Below are positions 1 through 8,540 of a DNA stretch of 64,000 bases, piece by piece; positions within the stretch are counted from its first letter, which is position 1; the number at the start of each line of letters is the position of its first letter. The position numbers and the translations under genes are program-made. Source of the stretch: Halorubrum sp. CBA1229 (GTDB lineage: Archaea > Halobacteriota > Halobacteria > Halobacteriales > Haloferacaceae); the NCBI RefSeq assembly GCF_003721435.2, contig NZ_CP054585.1, positions 1,488,001 through 1,552,000 on the forward strand. The letters run 5' to 3'. Under the pieces are notes generated by a model. That model did not search any database and had not been told where the DNA came from. It worked only from the letters and a program-made list of their open reading frames with translations.

Positions 1-202
1 CCGTGCACACGATCTTTCCGGACCGGAAGATCAGCGCGGCCGATTTCGGGTCCGTGGTGCGGTAGACGAGCCCGGGGAACTGCTCGGGGTCGTAGTCGGC
101 GCCCTCCAGATCCATCGCGACGCTCTGGAGATCGAGCTCTTGCCCGATCCCCGTGGAGGCAACGACGTTCTCTATTGTGATCGTCTCCTTCGGATCGGCC
201 AT
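1..202 (-). CDS. tbp: TATA-box-binding protein (TBP), 5' part
   Basis: This is the first 67 codons of TBP; the gene runs off the left edge of the window. TBP binds the TATA box and recruits TFB and RNA polymerase. The translation starts MADPKETITIENVVASTGIG and continues through LDLQSVAMDLEGADYDPEQF, PGLVYRT and KSAALIFRSGKIVCT, the conserved first half of the archaeal TBP saddle. Full-length family members are about 185 residues. The ATG at 200-202 (minus strand) is preceded by a TATA-like TTTTTAAAT about 30 bases upstream, so the transcript is probably leaderless. The gene is divergent from trmG10 and the two may share one TATA element. Confidence 0.95.
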   Translation of the reverse strand, partial: MADPKETITIENVVASTGIGQELDLQSVAMDLEGADYDPEQFPGLVYRTTDPKSAALIFRSGKIVCT

Positions 203-227
203 TACTACTAACACGATCGGTTGAATC

Positions 228-238
228 ATTTAAAAAGG
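228..238. promoter_or_regulatory. Shared TATA element between divergent tbp and trmG10
   Basis: The sequence ATTTAAAAA contains the near-palindromic core TTTAAA at 230-235. Its centre lies about 30 bases from the tbp ATG on the minus strand and about 58 bases from the preferred trmG10 start on the plus strand. It can be read as a TATA box in both directions, giving a leaderless tbp mRNA and a trmG10 mRNA with a leader of about 30 nucleotides. Position and motif are seen; bidirectional use is inferred. Confidence 0.5.
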
Positions 239-289
239 TGCGTGGTCGGAACCGCTATCCTCTTGCGAGCGGCCGCCCGACTCCGGGGC

Positions 290-1384
290 GTGTACTGGCT
301 CGAACTCGCCGGGGAGACGGACGCGTTCGCCGCCCGCGAGGCCGCGACTGCGGCGACCGGCGTGGAGCTGCTCGCGCCCGGAATCGCGAGCGCCGGCAGC
401 GTCGGACTCGGTCGTGACGGAGAGTCGGGACCCGACCGCGCCGCGGTCCGCCGACTCGCCTACACGCGCGCCGCCCACGAGGCGCTCGCCCGCACGGACG
501 CCGACGTTGACGCCGCCGTCGCCGCGCTCGACGCCGCCCCGCTCGACCGCTCGGGCACGGTCGCGGTGCGGGCCCGCAACGTCCGGAACACCGCGGCCGT
601 CTCGACGACCGACGCCGAGCGCGCCCTCGGGGGCGTCCTCGTCGACCGCGGCTTCGACGTCGACCTCGACGACCCCGACCACGTGCTGCGCGCGCTGTTC
701 GCCGCGGGCGAGCGCGCCGCCCACGACGCCGTCCCCGGCGCCGACGGCGAGGACGCGTCGGTCTGCGCGCTCGGTTGGGTCGCCGCCGAGGCCGCCCGCG
801 ACTTCGCCCCGAAGCCGACCGACCGGCCATTCTTCCAGCCGGGGAGCATGGCTCCCGCCGACGCCCGCGCGTACGCCAACCTCGCGGGCGCCGCCCCGGG
901 ACGCACCCTGCTCGACCCGATGTGCGGCACCGGCGGGCTCCCCCTCGAGGCCGGGCTCGTCGGCGCTGACGTCGTCGCCTGCGACGCCCAGCGGAAGATG
1001 GTCCGCGGGACGCGGGAGAACCTCGGTGAGTACCTTGGCCGCGCTTCCGACGGGCCCGAGGCCCCCGAGAACGACGGGAGCGCCCCCGACTGGCACGTCG
1101 CCCGCGGCGACGCCACGGCGCTCCCGCTGCGCGACGACGCGGTCGACGGCGTCGCCTTCGACGCCCCGTACGGCCGCCAGTCGAAGATCGCCACCCACGA
1201 GCTCGCCGACCTCGTCTCGGGCGCGCTCGCCGAGGCCGCCCGGGTCGCGCCACGCACCGTCGTCGTCGCCGACCGCGACTGGCGCGGGCCGGCGCGCGAG
1301 GCGGGCTGGGCGGTCGACGCCGCCTTCGAGCGCCGGGTCCACCGGTCGCTCACCCGACACGTGCTGGTGCTCGACCGCGAGTGA
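290..1384 (+). CDS. trmG10: tRNA (guanine(10)-N2)-dimethyltransferase, TrmG10 type
   Basis: Class I SAM-dependent methyltransferase that modifies G10 of tRNA. An N-terminal THUMP-like region is followed by the methyltransferase fold: motif I DPMCGTGGLPLEAG near residues 209-222 and the catalytic FDAPYG near 290-295, the family variant of the (D/N)PPY motif. I chose GTG 290 (VYWLELAGE), since homologous proteins usually begin right at a (M/V)YxLELAGE segment; reading further upstream to TTG 221 would put the start ahead of the transcription start predicted from the TATA box at 230. Product about 364 residues, normal for the family. Divergent from tbp. Confidence 0.85.
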   Translation: MYWLELAGETDAFAAREAATAATGVELLAPGIASAGSVGLGRDGESGPDRAAVRRLAYTRAAHEALARTDADVDAAVAALDAAPLDRSGTVAVRARNVRNTAAVSTTDAERALGGVLVDRGFDVDLDDPDHVLRALFAAGERAAHDAVPGADGEDASVCALGWVAAEAARDFAPKPTDRPFFQPGSMAPADARAYANLAGAAPGRTLLDPMCGTGGLPLEAGLVGADVVACDAQRKMVRGTRENLGEYLGRASDGPEAPENDGSAPDWHVARGDATALPLRDDAVDGVAFDAPYGRQSKIATHELADLVSGALAEAARVAPRTVVVADRDWRGPAREAGWAVDAAFERRVHRSLTRHVLVLDRE

Positions 1385-1552
1385 GCGCGTCCGACCCCGA
1401 CCTGTGACCGCCGCGATAACGCCGCGTTCGCACCGTCCCGAGAGTGAACGACCGGTCGGTGATACTCGGCATCTGAGCGTCGCAACCGACAAGTTTCAGT
1501 TTCACCGCCCTTGCGGGCAACGGTTAAGTGGACGGCCTGTCGTGATGTGTGC

Positions 1553-2680
1553 ATGACCGGGGACGCCGGCGACGACATGCTCTCGTGGGACGAGTCGGTG
1601 TTCCGCGACGAGTCGGTGTTCGAGATCGACCACGTCCCCGAGACGTTCCGCCACCGCGAGAGCCAACTGGAGAGCTTGAAGTACGCGCTCCGGCCCGCGG
1701 TGCGGGGTTCACGCCCGCTCAACACGATGGTGCGCGGCCCGCCCGGGACCGGGAAGACCACCGCGGTCCAGAAGCTGTTCGCCGAACTCGGCGCCCGCAC
1801 CGACGTCCGGACGGTCCGGGTCAACTGCCAGGTGGACTCGACGCGGTACGCCGTCTTCTCGCGGCTGTTCGAGGGTATCTTCGACTACGAGCCGCCCTCC
1901 TCCGGGATCTCCTTCAAGAAGCTGTTCGGCCAGATCACCGACCGGCTCGTCGAGGAGGACGACGTGCTCGTCGTCGCCTTAGACGACGTGAACTACCTCT
2001 TCTACGAGAACGAGGCGTCCGACACCCTCTACTCGCTGTTGCGCGCCCACGAGGCGCACTCGGGGGCGAAGATCGGCGTCATCGTCGTCTCCTCCGACTT
2101 GGGGCTCGACGTGATCGACGACCTCGACACCCGCGTGCAGTCGGTGTTCCGCCCGGAGGAGGTGTACTTCCCCGTCTACGACGCCACCGAGATCTACGAC
2201 ATCCTCTTCGAGCGCGCGAAGCGCGGGTTCCACGACGGCGTTATCGGCGATACCGAGTTGGAGCGCGTCGCCGACCTCACCGCCGAGAGCGGTGACCTCC
2301 GGGTCGGGATCGACCTGCTCCGCCGTGCCGGGCTCAACGCCGAGATGCGCGCCTCCAAGACGATCGCGGAGGAGGACGTGGAGTCGGCGTACGAGAAGTC
2401 CAAGCACGTCCACCTCTCGCGGTCGCTCCGCGGGCTCTCCGACTCCGAGCGCGCCCTCGTCCGCGTGCTCGCCGAGAACGACGGCGAGCGCGCCGGGACG
2501 GTGTACGAGGCGTTCCACGACGAGACCGACCTCGGCTACACCCGCTACTCCGAGATCATCAACAAGCTCGACCAGCTCGGCGTGATCGAGGCCGAGTACG
2601 CCGAGGTGGAGGGGCGCGGCCGCTCCCGCGAGCTCTCCTTGGCCTACGACGCGGAGGCGGTGCTGGACCGGCTTGAGTGA
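1553..2680 (+). CDS. cdc6: Orc1/Cdc6-type replication initiator
   Basis: AAA+ ATPase of the archaeal Orc1/Cdc6 family (375 residues), which binds origin DNA and loads MCM. Seen: Walker A GPPGTGKTT near residues 62-70, Walker B VVALDDVNYLF near 140-150, sensor-2 region GDLRVGIDLLRRAG, and a C-terminal winged helix (SDSERALVRVLAEN to the end). ATG 1553 gives the usual N-terminus with MLSWDESVF. Haloarchaea carry many orc paralogs; I see no convincing cluster of origin recognition boxes around this one, so it may be a paralog that does not sit at an active origin. Upstream spacing of 168 bases contains no gene. Confidence 0.9.
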   Translation: MTGDAGDDMLSWDESVFRDESVFEIDHVPETFRHRESQLESLKYALRPAVRGSRPLNTMVRGPPGTGKTTAVQKLFAELGARTDVRTVRVNCQVDSTRYAVFSRLFEGIFDYEPPSSGISFKKLFGQITDRLVEEDDVLVVALDDVNYLFYENEASDTLYSLLRAHEAHSGAKIGVIVVSSDLGLDVIDDLDTRVQSVFRPEEVYFPVYDATEIYDILFERAKRGFHDGVIGDTELERVADLTAESGDLRVGIDLLRRAGLNAEMRASKTIAEEDVESAYEKSKHVHLSRSLRGLSDSERALVRVLAENDGERAGTVYEAFHDETDLGYTRYSEIINKLDQLGVIEAEYAEVEGRGRSRELSLAYDAEAVLDRLE

Positions 2681-2759
2681 GCGCCCGCGGTCGGCCGATC
2701 GCCGCGGTCGGCCGGCCCGCCGCCGACGCCTTTTCAGTCTCCCCCGCCGAGTCGGGGGT

Positions 2760-3485
2760 ATGAAGACGAGCGGCGGCAGCGACGCGGCGAAGCGACGCGC
2801 CGGCGAGTCGGCGGCGGCGGCGGTCGACGACGGCGACGTCGTCGGGCTCGGGACGGGCTCGACCGCGGCGCACGCGATCCGGCGGCTGGGCGAGCGGGTC
2901 GACGCCGGGCTGGAGATACGCGGCGTCCCGACCTCGTTCGCGAGCCGCGAGCTCGCCGCCGACCGCGGGATCCCCCTGCTCGACCTCGACGAGGCGGTGG
3001 GGCCCGACGCGCCGGGGATCGACGTCGCGATCGACGGCGCGGACCAGGTCGCGGTCGCCGACGGCGTCGAGCCGACCGCGGGCGCTCTTATAAAGGGCGG
3101 CGGCGCAGCGCACGCCCGCGAGAAACTGGTCGACGCCGCGGCCGACCGCTTCCTCGTCGTCGCCGACCCCTCGAAGGAGGCCCCCGTCCTCGACCGGTCC
3201 GTCCCCGTCGAGGCCTTGCCGGCCGGTCGGTCGGTCGTCGCCGAGGCGGTGCGCGGGGCCGGCGGCGAGCCGACGCTCCGCCGCGCGGAGCGGAAGGACG
3301 GGCCGGTCGTCACCGACAACGGGAACCTCGTGCTCGACTGCGCGTTCGGCGCGATCGCGGACCCGTCGGGGCTCGCCGCGACCCTCTCGGCGACGCCGGG
3401 CGTCGTCGAGCACGGCCTCTTCGTCGACCTCGCCGACGAGGTCCACGTCGGCACGGAGTCGGGGGTCCGGGTGCTTACGCGCTGA
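2760..3485 (+). CDS. rpiA: Ribose-5-phosphate isomerase A
   Basis: Interconverts ribose-5-phosphate and ribulose-5-phosphate; supplies PRPP for nucleotide and histidine synthesis. The 241-residue protein shows the phosphate loop GLGTGSTA (about 29-36), the DGADQ segment (about 92-96), GGGAAHAREK with the catalytic Glu, NGN and GVVEHGLF. The family consensus is DGADE; here the last residue is Gln, while the catalytic Glu in the GGG..EK motif is kept. ATG 2760 is preferred over in-frame codons upstream because the family begins a few residues ahead of the KRRAGESAA helix. Starts 79 bases after the orc gene on the same strand. Confidence 0.93.
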   Translation: MKTSGGSDAAKRRAGESAAAAVDDGDVVGLGTGSTAAHAIRRLGERVDAGLEIRGVPTSFASRELAADRGIPLLDLDEAVGPDAPGIDVAIDGADQVAVADGVEPTAGALIKGGGAAHAREKLVDAAADRFLVVADPSKEAPVLDRSVPVEALPAGRSVVAEAVRGAGGEPTLRRAERKDGPVVTDNGNLVLDCAFGAIADPSGLAATLSATPGVVEHGLFVDLADEVHVGTESGVRVLTR

Positions 3486-3591
3486 GTCGGGGCTAGACGG
3501 TCTCTCACGACGGATACGGTCGACGGTACGGTCGACGCGCCGCTCGACGGACGGCGGTCGTCAAAAAATCGGATCGAAGGTCGCGTCCGCC

Positions 3592-3759
3592 TTAGAGGTC
3601 GCGCGGCTGGACCGTCTTCCGGTCGTTAGCCTCGGCGCGGCGCGCGGCGTCTTCGAGCAGCTCGTCCACTTCGTCGTCCAGCGCGTCGTAGAAGTCCGAA
3701 GCGACGTTCTTGTCGTCCAGGGCTTCCTTGACGGCCGCTTTGACAATAAGGTCTGCCAT
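3592..3759 (-). CDS. Small histone-fold-like protein (DUF1931-type), 55 aa
   Basis: A 55-codon gene. The protein begins MADLIVKAAVKEALDDKNVA and ends DAARRAEANDRKTVQPRDL. The closing segment (A..RA..N.RKTV..RDL) matches the loop 2/alpha-3 end of archaeal histones and of the DUF1931 histone-fold family, in which RKTV..ED(I/V) is typical. A TATA-like TTATTAA on the minus strand at 3784-3791 sits about 28 bases ahead of the ATG, suggesting a leaderless mRNA. Likely role, by family only: a DNA-binding or dimerising histone-fold protein. It is shorter than classical histones (about 65-70), so the N-terminal helix may be missing. Confidence 0.8.
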   Translation of the reverse strand: MADLIVKAAVKEALDDKNVASDFYDALDDEVDELLEDAARRAEANDRKTVQPRDL

Positions 3760-3889
3760 GCGATCGGTGGTATCCGTCGACAGTTAATAAGAGTTCCTGA
3801 ATTCGCCCGCGAGGGGCTCCCTGCGGCCCGTTCGCGCGGGGTTGCCGAAACGCTCCCTTATAAACTTTGTGAGAACGGTCGGCGAGTTG

Positions 3890-3960
3890 GAACGATCTCG
3901 ACGGGATCGCCCCGGAATCTCCCCGGGATCGACCCGGAGTCGCCCCGGAAGCGCTCCGCT
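3890..3960. repeat. Degenerate CCCCGGA tandem repeat upstream of larB
   Basis: Four to five imperfect units of about 12 bases built on (A/T)C(G/T)CCCCGGA follow each other here. The gap between the histone-like gene and larB (3760-4053) otherwise holds only a TATA-like CTTATAAAC at 3859-3866 on the plus strand, too far (about 190 bases) from larB to be an ordinary leaderless promoter. Confidence 0.5.
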
Positions 3961-4053
3961 TTCTCCCCTCCGCCGGGCTCGACCGCCCGCGGCGGGCCCG
4001 CTCGGCCACCGCGGACCGATAGGTTCGACCCCTTCCGACTCCGACGGGGACGC

Positions 4054-4839
4054 ATGCGCGACACGCTCGAGGCGCTCGACGCCGGGGAGATCGGCGTCGC
4101 GGAGGCGGAATCGCGACTCGCGGGCTACGCGACGACGGCGGCCGGCCGGTTCGACGCCGCCCGCGAAGGCCGGCGGGGGATCCCAGAGGCGGTCCTCGCG
4201 GAGGGGAAGACGCCCGCCGAGGTCGCGGCGCTGGCGACGACCGCGGTCGAGACGACCGGCCGCGCGCTCGTCACCCGGGCCGACGCCGAGGACGCGGCCG
4301 CGATCCGGACGGCGATGGCGGACCTCGACCTCGACACCGCGGCGTCGCTCGACCCGACCGTCGACCGCGACGAGCGGGCCGGAACGGTCGTCGTCCACGC
4401 CGCCGACTTCGACCCCCCCGAGCTCGACGCGACGGTCGCGGTCGTCGCGGCCGGCACCGCGGACGCGGCGGTCGCGGGCGAGGCGGCGGTCGTCGCCGGC
4501 GAGATCGGGGCGGCGATCGACCGCGTCGACGACGTCGGCGTCGCGAACCTCGACCGGATCTTGGACCAGCGCGACCGGATCCGCGAGGCCGACGTCGTCG
4601 TGGTCGCGGCGGGCCGCGAGGGGGCGCTCCCGACGGTCGTCGCGGGGCTCGTCCCGGCGCCGGTGATCGCGCTCCCGGTGTCGACGGGGTACGGCGCCGG
4701 CGGCGAGGGTGTCGCCGCGCTCCACGGCGCGCTCCAGTCCTGCTCGGCGCTCACGACCGTGAACGTCGACGCCGGCTTCGTCGCCGGCGCGCAGGCGGGC
4801 CTTATCGCCCGCGCGATCGACGCGGCGCGGCGCGACTGA
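4054..4839 (+). CDS. larB: Nickel-pincer cofactor biosynthesis protein LarB
   Basis: LarB carboxylates and hydrolyses nicotinic acid adenine dinucleotide, the first step to the nickel-pincer nucleotide used by LarA-type racemases. The 261-residue protein has the LarB/PurE-related layout: RRGIPEAVLAEGKTPAEVAA in the N-terminal part, a PurE-like Rossmann core (VVAAGTADAAVAGEAA), and the C-terminal LPVSTGYGAGGEGVAALHGAL..C followed by VNVDAGFVAGA. ATG 4054 gives the expected N-terminus. larC and larE are not in this window. A LarA-like protein is encoded at 50958-52277, so the cofactor may be used there. Confidence 0.85.
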   Translation: MRDTLEALDAGEIGVAEAESRLAGYATTAAGRFDAAREGRRGIPEAVLAEGKTPAEVAALATTAVETTGRALVTRADAEDAAAIRTAMADLDLDTAASLDPTVDRDERAGTVVVHAADFDPPELDATVAVVAAGTADAAVAGEAAVVAGEIGAAIDRVDDVGVANLDRILDQRDRIREADVVVVAAGREGALPTVVAGLVPAPVIALPVSTGYGAGGEGVAALHGALQSCSALTTVNVDAGFVAGAQAGLIARAIDAARRD

Positions 4840-4993
4840 CCGGCGCGGCGCGACTGTCCGGCGGGTTCGACGTGGTCAGACACCCTCCCTATGACGGGGG
4901 TTTATACGCGGTTTTCCGGAAGCTGGGTGGGGTGAGAAAGGGTATTTGTTCGTCGAACCCCTACGATCGTCCGCCGGTGAACACCGGTATCGA

Positions 4994-5146
4994 ATGCCAC
5001 GTTGTGACCACTGCGGGTCGCACGTCTCGGACCGTTTCGCACGCGTCTTCACGGACGAGTACGGCGACCTGAACGCCTGTCCGGACTGTTCCGCGAACGC
5101 CGGGATCGCCGAGGTCTCCCGGGAGCGCGCTCGAACCGGAGACTGA
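4994..5146 (+). CDS. Small double-CxxC zinc-finger protein (DUF7563-like), 50 aa
   Basis: A 50-codon gene. The protein starts [19 protein letters not shown] and has a second CPDC pair, so four cysteines in two CxxC knuckles form a likely zinc ribbon of the kind common among haloarchaeal microproteins. A TATA-like TTTATACG lies at about 4899-4906 and the leader would be long. Function unknown; a role in transcription or protein binding is the usual guess for such fingers. Confidence 0.75.
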   Translation: MPRCDHCGSHVSDRFARVFTDEYGDLNACPDCSANAGIAEVSRERARTGD

Positions 5147-5217
5147 CCGGGGCGATCCCGCCGCGAGGCCGGGCCGGGACCGGCACCTATTCGTCGCGAC
5201 CCCACCGATCCGGTCAC

Positions 5218-5490
5218 GTGTCGACGCCCAGCGAGGACTCTGGTCACCACGTGTACGTGATCGAGTGCGCGGACGGGACGCTGTACACCGGCTACACCAC
5301 CGACGTCGAGCGGCGCGTCGCCGAGCACGACGCCGGCGAGGGCGCGAAGTACACCCGCGGGCGGACGCCGGTGACGCTCCGGCACGTCGAGTCGTTCGAC
5401 TCGCGGTCGGCGGCGATGTCGCGCGAGCACGCGATCAAGTCGCTCACCCGCGCGGAGAAGGAGGCGCTGATCGAGGGCGACGGCGACTGA
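5218..5490 (+). CDS. GIY-YIG domain protein (UPF0213-like)
   Basis: Ninety-residue stand-alone GIY-YIG domain. Seen: the [18 protein letters not shown] core (VY...YTG replacing GIY...YIG), [19 protein letters not shown] with the conserved Arg/His, and a C-terminal E in the [18 protein letters not shown] helix. Members of this short group are related to SLX1/UvrC nucleases; the physiological substrate is not settled. The start is GTG 5218, the only suitable codon before the domain. It converges with hisG, ending 22 bases from it. Confidence 0.85.
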   Translation: MSTPSEDSGHHVYVIECADGTLYTGYTTDVERRVAEHDAGEGAKYTRGRTPVTLRHVESFDSRSAAMSREHAIKSLTRAEKEALIEGDGD

Positions 5491-5512
5491 GTCGGCGAGG
5501 CCGCCGTCCCCG

Positions 5513-6403
5513 CTACTCGACCAACCGCTCGATCTCGGTGACGAGGATGCCGCTCGCGCCGACCTCCTTCAGCTCCGAGATGGTCGCGAACACGTCGCGC
5601 TCCTCGACGACGGCGTGGACCGCCACCATGCCGTTGCCGTTCTCGTCGGCCTCGACGTCCATCACCGTCGGGCCGCCGAGTCCGGGGATCACGTCTTTCA
5701 CCGCGTCGAGCCGGTCTTTCGGCGCGTTCATCATCAGGTAGCGCCGGCCGTCGGCCGCGAGCACGGACTCGAAGGCGGTCAGCACCTGCTCGACCTTCGG
5801 GTCGGCGACCACGTCCGGGCGCGCGAACAGCCGCACCGAGGAGGCGAGCACGTCGTCGATCACGGCCAAGCGATTCACCTTCAGGGTGGTCCCCGTCGAG
5901 GTGATGTCCACGATGGCGTCGGCCATGTCGACGTGGGGGGTGAGCTCCGTCGCGCCCGTCACGGTGACCACGTCGGCGTCGACGCCGACTCGGTCGAGGT
6001 AGTCGCGGGTGACCGCCGGGAACTCGGTAGCGATCGTTCCGCCGACCAGATCCGCGACGGTCGAGACGTCGCCGTCCTCCGGCGCCGCGAGGACGAGCTT
6101 GCAGGAGCCGTACCCCAGGTCGAACAGGTCGACGAGGTCGTCGTCGGCCGCGGACGCGGCGTCGTCCGCCACGCCGCCGGACTCCGCGGCCTGGTCGAGC
6201 CCCGTGATCCCGAGGTCGGCCGCCCCGTCGCGGACGTACTCGGGGATGTCGGCCGCGCGCGCGAACAGCACGGTCACGTCGGGGTCGACGGTGTCGGCGT
6301 ACAGCTGGCGGTCGGCGGTCTCCTCGACGTGGAGCCCCGCGCGTTCCAAAAGCGAGAGCGTCGGGTCGTGCAGGCGGCCCTTGTTGGGGACGGCGATGCG
6401 CAT
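5513..6403 (-). CDS. hisG: ATP phosphoribosyltransferase (long form)
   Basis: First step of histidine synthesis, joining ATP and PRPP. The 296-residue length shows the long, self-sufficient form with a C-terminal regulatory ACT-like domain that binds histidine. Seen: [11 protein letters not shown] at the start, [17 protein letters not shown], the PRPP loop region [14 protein letters not shown], and a C-terminal segment [21 protein letters not shown] typical of the regulatory domain. No other his genes are near, as usual in haloarchaea. Confidence 0.93.
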   Translation of the reverse strand: MRIAVPNKGRLHDPTLSLLERAGLHVEETADRQLYADTVDPDVTVLFARAADIPEYVRDGAADLGITGLDQAAESGGVADDAASAADDDLVDLFDLGYGSCKLVLAAPEDGDVSTVADLVGGTIATEFPAVTRDYLDRVGVDADVVTVTGATELTPHVDMADAIVDITSTGTTLKVNRLAVIDDVLASSVRLFARPDVVADPKVEQVLTAFESVLAADGRRYLMMNAPKDRLDAVKDVIPGLGGPTVMDVEADENGNGMVAVHAVVEERDVFATISELKEVGASGILVTEIERLVE

Positions 6404-6532
6404 ACGGCAAGCGTCGCGGGGGGAGGGGGAAACGTTTTCGTCCGATGGCTCGGTCGCTGCGAACCCGGTACCGACGGTGGATCCGGGTACCGGACGAACC
6501 GCGTGCGAGTCAGCGCGATAATATACGCTATC

Positions 6533-6548
6533 TTATATACTTATAAAA
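6533..6548 (+). promoter_or_regulatory. TATA box of the 658-aa Tat lipoprotein gene
   Basis: TTATATACTTATAAAA sits 28 bases (centre of TTATATA) ahead of the ATG at 6564, so a leaderless transcript is predicted. The flanking 6510-6563 is markedly AT-rich against the background. Confidence 0.6.
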
Positions 6549-6563
6549 CATTATGAATATGGC

Positions 6564-8540
6564 ATGAGTACAAAACCCACCGACGCGAGACGCCGAACCG
6601 GAGGCCGTACCGACGGGCTCGGACCGACGAGACGGGCGGTTCTCGCCGCCGGCGGGGTAGTCGCGCTCGGCGGGCTCGCGGGGTGTTCCGGCCTCGACGG
6701 ACTGGTGGACCGCGCCGGCGAGCAGGTGCTCGGGACGACGGTCTCCACGCCGGCGGCGTTTTACGCCGGGCGGCCGCTGTCGGACGACTCGGCGGGCGAC
6801 GGCGGCGACGACGGAAGCAGCGGCCAGACGCAGGTCCTCCGCACCGGCTCGGTCGGGGTCACGTACGTGCCGGCGACGGCTCGGGCCGACTCCCGGGAAA
6901 TCGAGCTCGAAGGATTTTCGGTCAGCGGGGCGACGAAAGCCCAGGACTACAACGCCACGCGGTCGAATAAACCAACCAGCGAGTGGTGGGGCGGCCCGGA
7001 CGACGACATCGTCGACGACGACGATGACGCGGACGGTATTCTGGAGGTCGAACTCGGGCTGCTGGGTCACGTCGTGACCGCACGGGACGCCGTGGAGCGA
7101 CGCGCCCCGGACGAAGCGAAACGCGCCCTCGACGGGTTCATCGACGACACCGAGACCGCCCTCAGACCGAAACTCGACAAGTGCGGGACCGGCGTCTGTG
7201 AGACCGTCCGTGAGAACTCCGAGATCCGAGAGCAGGGAATTCGGAACGCACGCCGGGCCGTCGACAACGTGGACTGGATCGTGGCGGTGCGAGAGCTCGC
7301 GGGCGTCGAGGAGATCGTCCTCGGCGACATCGAGCGGCTCGACGACGTACTCGTCGAACGCCGCCCCGGGCGACCGCGGTTCATCGACATCATCGAGTAC
7401 ATGCGAAACGAGCCGACGATCGGCGAGCGCTTCGCCGTCTGCCTGCCCGACGCCAGTCTGCCGGGCGATCTCGGCTCGCTCGCCGAGGAACTCACGCCGG
7501 GACGCGTGCTCAGCTACTTCGCCGCGTCGCACGAGGAGGACGGACGACACACGCCGTTCCACAATAAATACCGTCCGCAGTTTGCGGTCGAGTACGACGA
7601 CGACGGCTGTATCCAGATCGACGGCCCCGTGTCGCTCCACCGCGACCTCGCCTGTCAGACGATTCTCTCGGCCGAACTCGACACGTACCGCACCGAGAAT
7701 CGGGGTATCGTCGGCTACAGCACCGAGGGCGGCGCCGTCGTGAGCGGCGCGCCGGCGTCGGCCGACGCCGACGGGAAGTGCGTCTTCGTCGCGGCCGACG
7801 GCACCCTCCGCGAGCCCGAGACGCTCGACTCGTGGGGCGAGATCATCTTGGGCGAGGACAGGGATATGGTGATGCCGGACGACAACGTCGAACACGATAA
7901 CGGCGGATCAGGCTCGCAGACGCTGGTCTGTCCCGTGGCCGTGACGCCGGCAGACTGCCCGTGTCCGCTGCCCGGGCTGTTCTACGTCCGGCGGATCGTC
8001 CGCGACGATCAGATCGTCTTCGCCGGCGGGTGGATCCTCGATGAGGGCGCGCTGTACGAGGATTCGGTGACGCTCCTGTTCGACGAGGGACCGACCGAGA
8101 TCGCGAGCGTAACCCCCGACGACATCGCGAGCGACGACTTCGACGACCGCATCGTCGAGGGGTTCTCCCGCGACCGGAGCCGATACGGCTCGGCGATCGG
8201 TAGCGCTCGGGTACAGGGAACCGAAATGAACAAGGCGGAACTGATCGAGGCGATGGCGTCGCACGCGCTGACACAGACCGATAAGGGGCGGAAGGGACTC
8301 AACGCCGTGAACGTCAAGGTACTCGGCAGACAGGGAGACGATGACGGCGACGAGGGGCCGACCTACGCGAGCGCGACCGCCGTAGACGCCCCGCTCGTCC
8401 ATCTGGCCGGAGCCGGAGAGCTATCGGTGGAAGAGAAACTCGCATCAACGGGCAGGATCGAGACGGGAGTGATAAACTCGGGCGAGGAAGTCGATATCTT
8501 GGGTATGGGTGACGAGAAACTGAGCCTCATTCGCAAATAG
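6564..8540 (+). CDS. Large Tat-exported lipoprotein of unknown function
   Basis: 658 residues. The N-terminus carries a twin-arginine signal (TRRAVLAAGGVVALGGL) followed by a lipobox ending in AGC, so it should be exported folded and lipid-anchored outside the membrane. The rest has no domain I recognise. A short Asp-rich run follows the signal and a cysteine-containing stretch (VCPVAVTPADCPCPLP) lies around residues 450-470. The promoter supports the ATG at 6564. Its GC content is somewhat below neighbouring genes. A second, truncated copy of its 3' end lies directly downstream, suggesting that it once had a tandem paralog. Confidence 0.75.
   Translation: MSTKPTDARRRTGGRTDGLGPTRRAVLAAGGVVALGGLAGCSGLDGLVDRAGEQVLGTTVSTPAAFYAGRPLSDDSAGDGGDDGSSGQTQVLRTGSVGVTYVPATARADSREIELEGFSVSGATKAQDYNATRSNKPTSEWWGGPDDDIVDDDDDADGILEVELGLLGHVVTARDAVERRAPDEAKRALDGFIDDTETALRPKLDKCGTGVCETVRENSEIREQGIRNARRAVDNVDWIVAVRELAGVEEIVLGDIERLDDVLVERRPGRPRFIDIIEYMRNEPTIGERFAVCLPDASLPGDLGSLAEELTPGRVLSYFAASHEEDGRHTPFHNKYRPQFAVEYDDDGCIQIDGPVSLHRDLACQTILSAELDTYRTENRGIVGYSTEGGAVVSGAPASADADGKCVFVAADGTLREPETLDSWGEIILGEDRDMVMPDDNVEHDNGGSGSQTLVCPVAVTPADCPCPLPGLFYVRRIVRDDQIVFAGGWILDEGALYEDSVTLLFDEGPTEIASVTPDDIASDDFDDRIVEGFSRDRSRYGSAIGSARVQGTEMNKAELIEAMASHALTQTDKGRKGLNAVNVKVLGRQGDDDGDEGPTYASATAVDAPLVHLAGAGELSVEEKLASTGRIETGVINSGEEVDILGMGDEKLSLIRK

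Noticed and set aside
1440-1552. Possible origin recognition boxes upstream of the orc/cdc6 gene (GTTTCAGTTTCAC near 1495)
   Set aside because: Only one weak match to the GAAAC-containing ORB core, without the G-rich tail or inverted pairs expected of an origin, and no AT-rich unwinding element.
3842-4666. Long plus-strand Arg/Ser/Thr-rich frame over larB
   Set aside because: Out-of-frame shadow of larB in GC-rich DNA; composition is wrong for a halophile protein.
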